NCBI GenBank assembly: GCA_948441945.1
Contig: CAOJQV010000007.1
Location: 1 to 47,410, forward strand
Source: an uncultured Clostridium sp.
GTDB taxonomy: Bacteria > Bacillota > Clostridia > TANB77 > CAG-508
Length of the DNA: 47,410 bases
Direction: 5' to 3'
In this document: positions 46,525-47,410 of the stretch, in pieces
How positions within the stretch are numbered: position 1 is the first letter of the stretch
Layout of the letters: each line of letters begins with the position of its first letter
Notes under the pieces: model-generated
The model's database searches: none
Seen by the model: the letters and a program-made list of their open reading frames with translations, nothing else
What the model was told of the DNA's origin: nothing
Made by a program: the position numbers and the translations under genes

Positions 46525-47410
46525 ATGGCAGTAACATTTGAAAGTTATGAAAGAAGAATAGACCAAATAAAACCAGTAATGGAAAAATACGGAATAAAAG
46601 ATTTTGAAGATGCATTAGAAATATGTAAAGAAAAAGGATTTAATCCTTATGAAATAGTAAAAGGAGTTCAACCAATTTGTTTTGAAAATGCAGCTTGGGC
46701 ATATACCTTAGGAGCTGCAATTGCAATCAAAAAAGGATGCACAAAAGCAGCAGATGCAGCAAAAGCAATAGGAGAAGGATTACAAGCATTTTGTATACCA
46801 GGTTCAGTTGCAGATGACAGAAAAGTTGGATTAGGACATGGAAATTTAGCATCAATGTTGTTATCAGAAGAAACAAAATGTTTTGCATTTTTAGCAGGAC
46901 ACGAAAGCTTTGCAGCAGCAGAAGGTGCTATTGGTATAGCAAAATCAGCAAACAAAGTTAGAAAAGAGCCATTAAGAGTAATTTTAAATGGACTTGGAAA
47001 AGACGCAGCTCAAGTAATTTCAAGAATTAATGGATTTACATATGTAAAAACAGACTTTGATTTCTTCACAGGAAAAGTAAATGTAGTAGAAGAAATAAAA
47101 TACTCAGAAGGAGAAAGAAGCTTAGTTAGATGCTATGGAGCAAATGACGTTAGAGAAGGTGTAGCAATCATGTGGATGGAAGATGTTGATGTATCTATAA
47201 CAGGTAACTCAACAAATCCAACAAGATTCCAACATCCAGTAGCAGGAACATATAAAAAAGAAAGAATTGAAGCAGGAAGAAAGTATTTCTCAGTTGCTTC
47301 AGGTGGAGGAACAGGAAGAACATTACATCCAGATAATATGGCAGCAGGACCAGCATCTTATGGTATGACAGATACAATGGGAAGAATGCACTCAGATGCA
47401 CAATTTGCAG
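46525..47410 (+). CDS. GGGtGRT protein (partial, runs off the window)
   Basis: 295 residues are present and the frame is still open at the end. It starts MAVTFESYERRIDQIKPVM, with a glycine-rich VASGGGTGRTLHPDN that gives the family its name, and PICFENAAWAYTLGAAIAI. These proteins pair with the Fe-S scaffold in anaerobes; their biochemical role is not known to me. aggagg precedes the ATG. Confidence 0.85.
   Translation, partial: MAVTFESYERRIDQIKPVMEKYGIKDFEDALEICKEKGFNPYEIVKGVQPICFENAAWAYTLGAAIAIKKGCTKAADAAKAIGEGLQAFCIPGSVADDRKVGLGHGNLASMLLSEETKCFAFLAGHESFAAAEGAIGIAKSANKVRKEPLRVILNGLGKDAAQVISRINGFTYVKTDFDFFTGKVNVVEEIKYSEGERSLVRCYGANDVREGVAIMWMEDVDVSITGNSTNPTRFQHPVAGTYKKERIEAGRKYFSVASGGGTGRTLHPDNMAAGPASYGMTDTMGRMHSDAQFA

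Overview
The window is very AT-rich and densely coded, and almost every gene lies on the + strand. It suggests an anaerobic Clostridia-class Firmicute, probably an uncultured gut lineage (inference). The supporting signs are ylbJ (endospore lineage), a CtsR/McsA/McsB/ClpC heat-shock cluster, McsB-type arginine kinase, CdaA, prepilin-like proteins of the clostridial type and a GGGtGRT/Fe-S scaffold pair. Arginine is mostly AGA; CGT, CGC and CGA occur occasionally as ordinary Arg codons.

Layout. 1-300: a convergent type I toxin-antitoxin module. 367-2937: ylbJ (minus strand), a secreted GH25 lysozyme with three LysM domains, and a small ORF. 2970-8125: a CtsR-controlled operon (ctsR, mcsA, mcsB, clpC), interrupted by one opposite-strand gene with its own promoter. 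8185-10975: rpsO and pnp with structured leaders. 10973-14061: an inverted-repeat element, a broken HTH regulator and a damaged glycine-rich surface protein. 14365-19637: a metalloprotease-like exoprotein, queA, a REP-associated tyrosine transposase (RAYT), a Nudix protein and tgt. 19639-31527: a WG-repeat protein, rsmD, a coiled-coil protein, ftsK/spoIIIE, a long unknown protein, a beta-CASP RNA hydrolase, a GH15 glucoamylase and a MATE-like transporter. 31542-37223: gap, two glycine-rich surface proteins and a prepilin-like protein. 37236-45685: rnhB, pdp, a small membrane protein, cdaA, truA, pgk-tpiA-gpmI and a YezG-like protein. 45770-47410: Fe-S scaffold and GGGtGRT protein (cut by the window end).

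Main observation. Five genes look frameshifted in their middle: the lysozyme, rsmD, truA (two sites) and two glycine-rich proteins (one and three sites). At all eight sites the break is an in-frame CGG followed by A or T. Skipping the C, so that the next codon is GGA or GGT (Gly), restores the conserved protein. I scanned every CGG in the window by eye. About 27 others fall in coding sequence, all out of phase, and none is linked to a shift. No intact gene contains an in-frame CGG in roughly 14,000 codons (my estimate). The simplest reading is that CGG is not a usable triplet here and acts as a +1 frameshift signal (CGGN read as Gly).

Other systems. A RAYT gene is accompanied by at least seven copies of a 31-bp palindromic REP-like element plus relatives, mostly just after stop codons. 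The gap and pgk promoters share the same core and the same downstream palindrome, pointing to joint control of lower glycolysis. No rRNA, tRNA or CRISPR array was seen.
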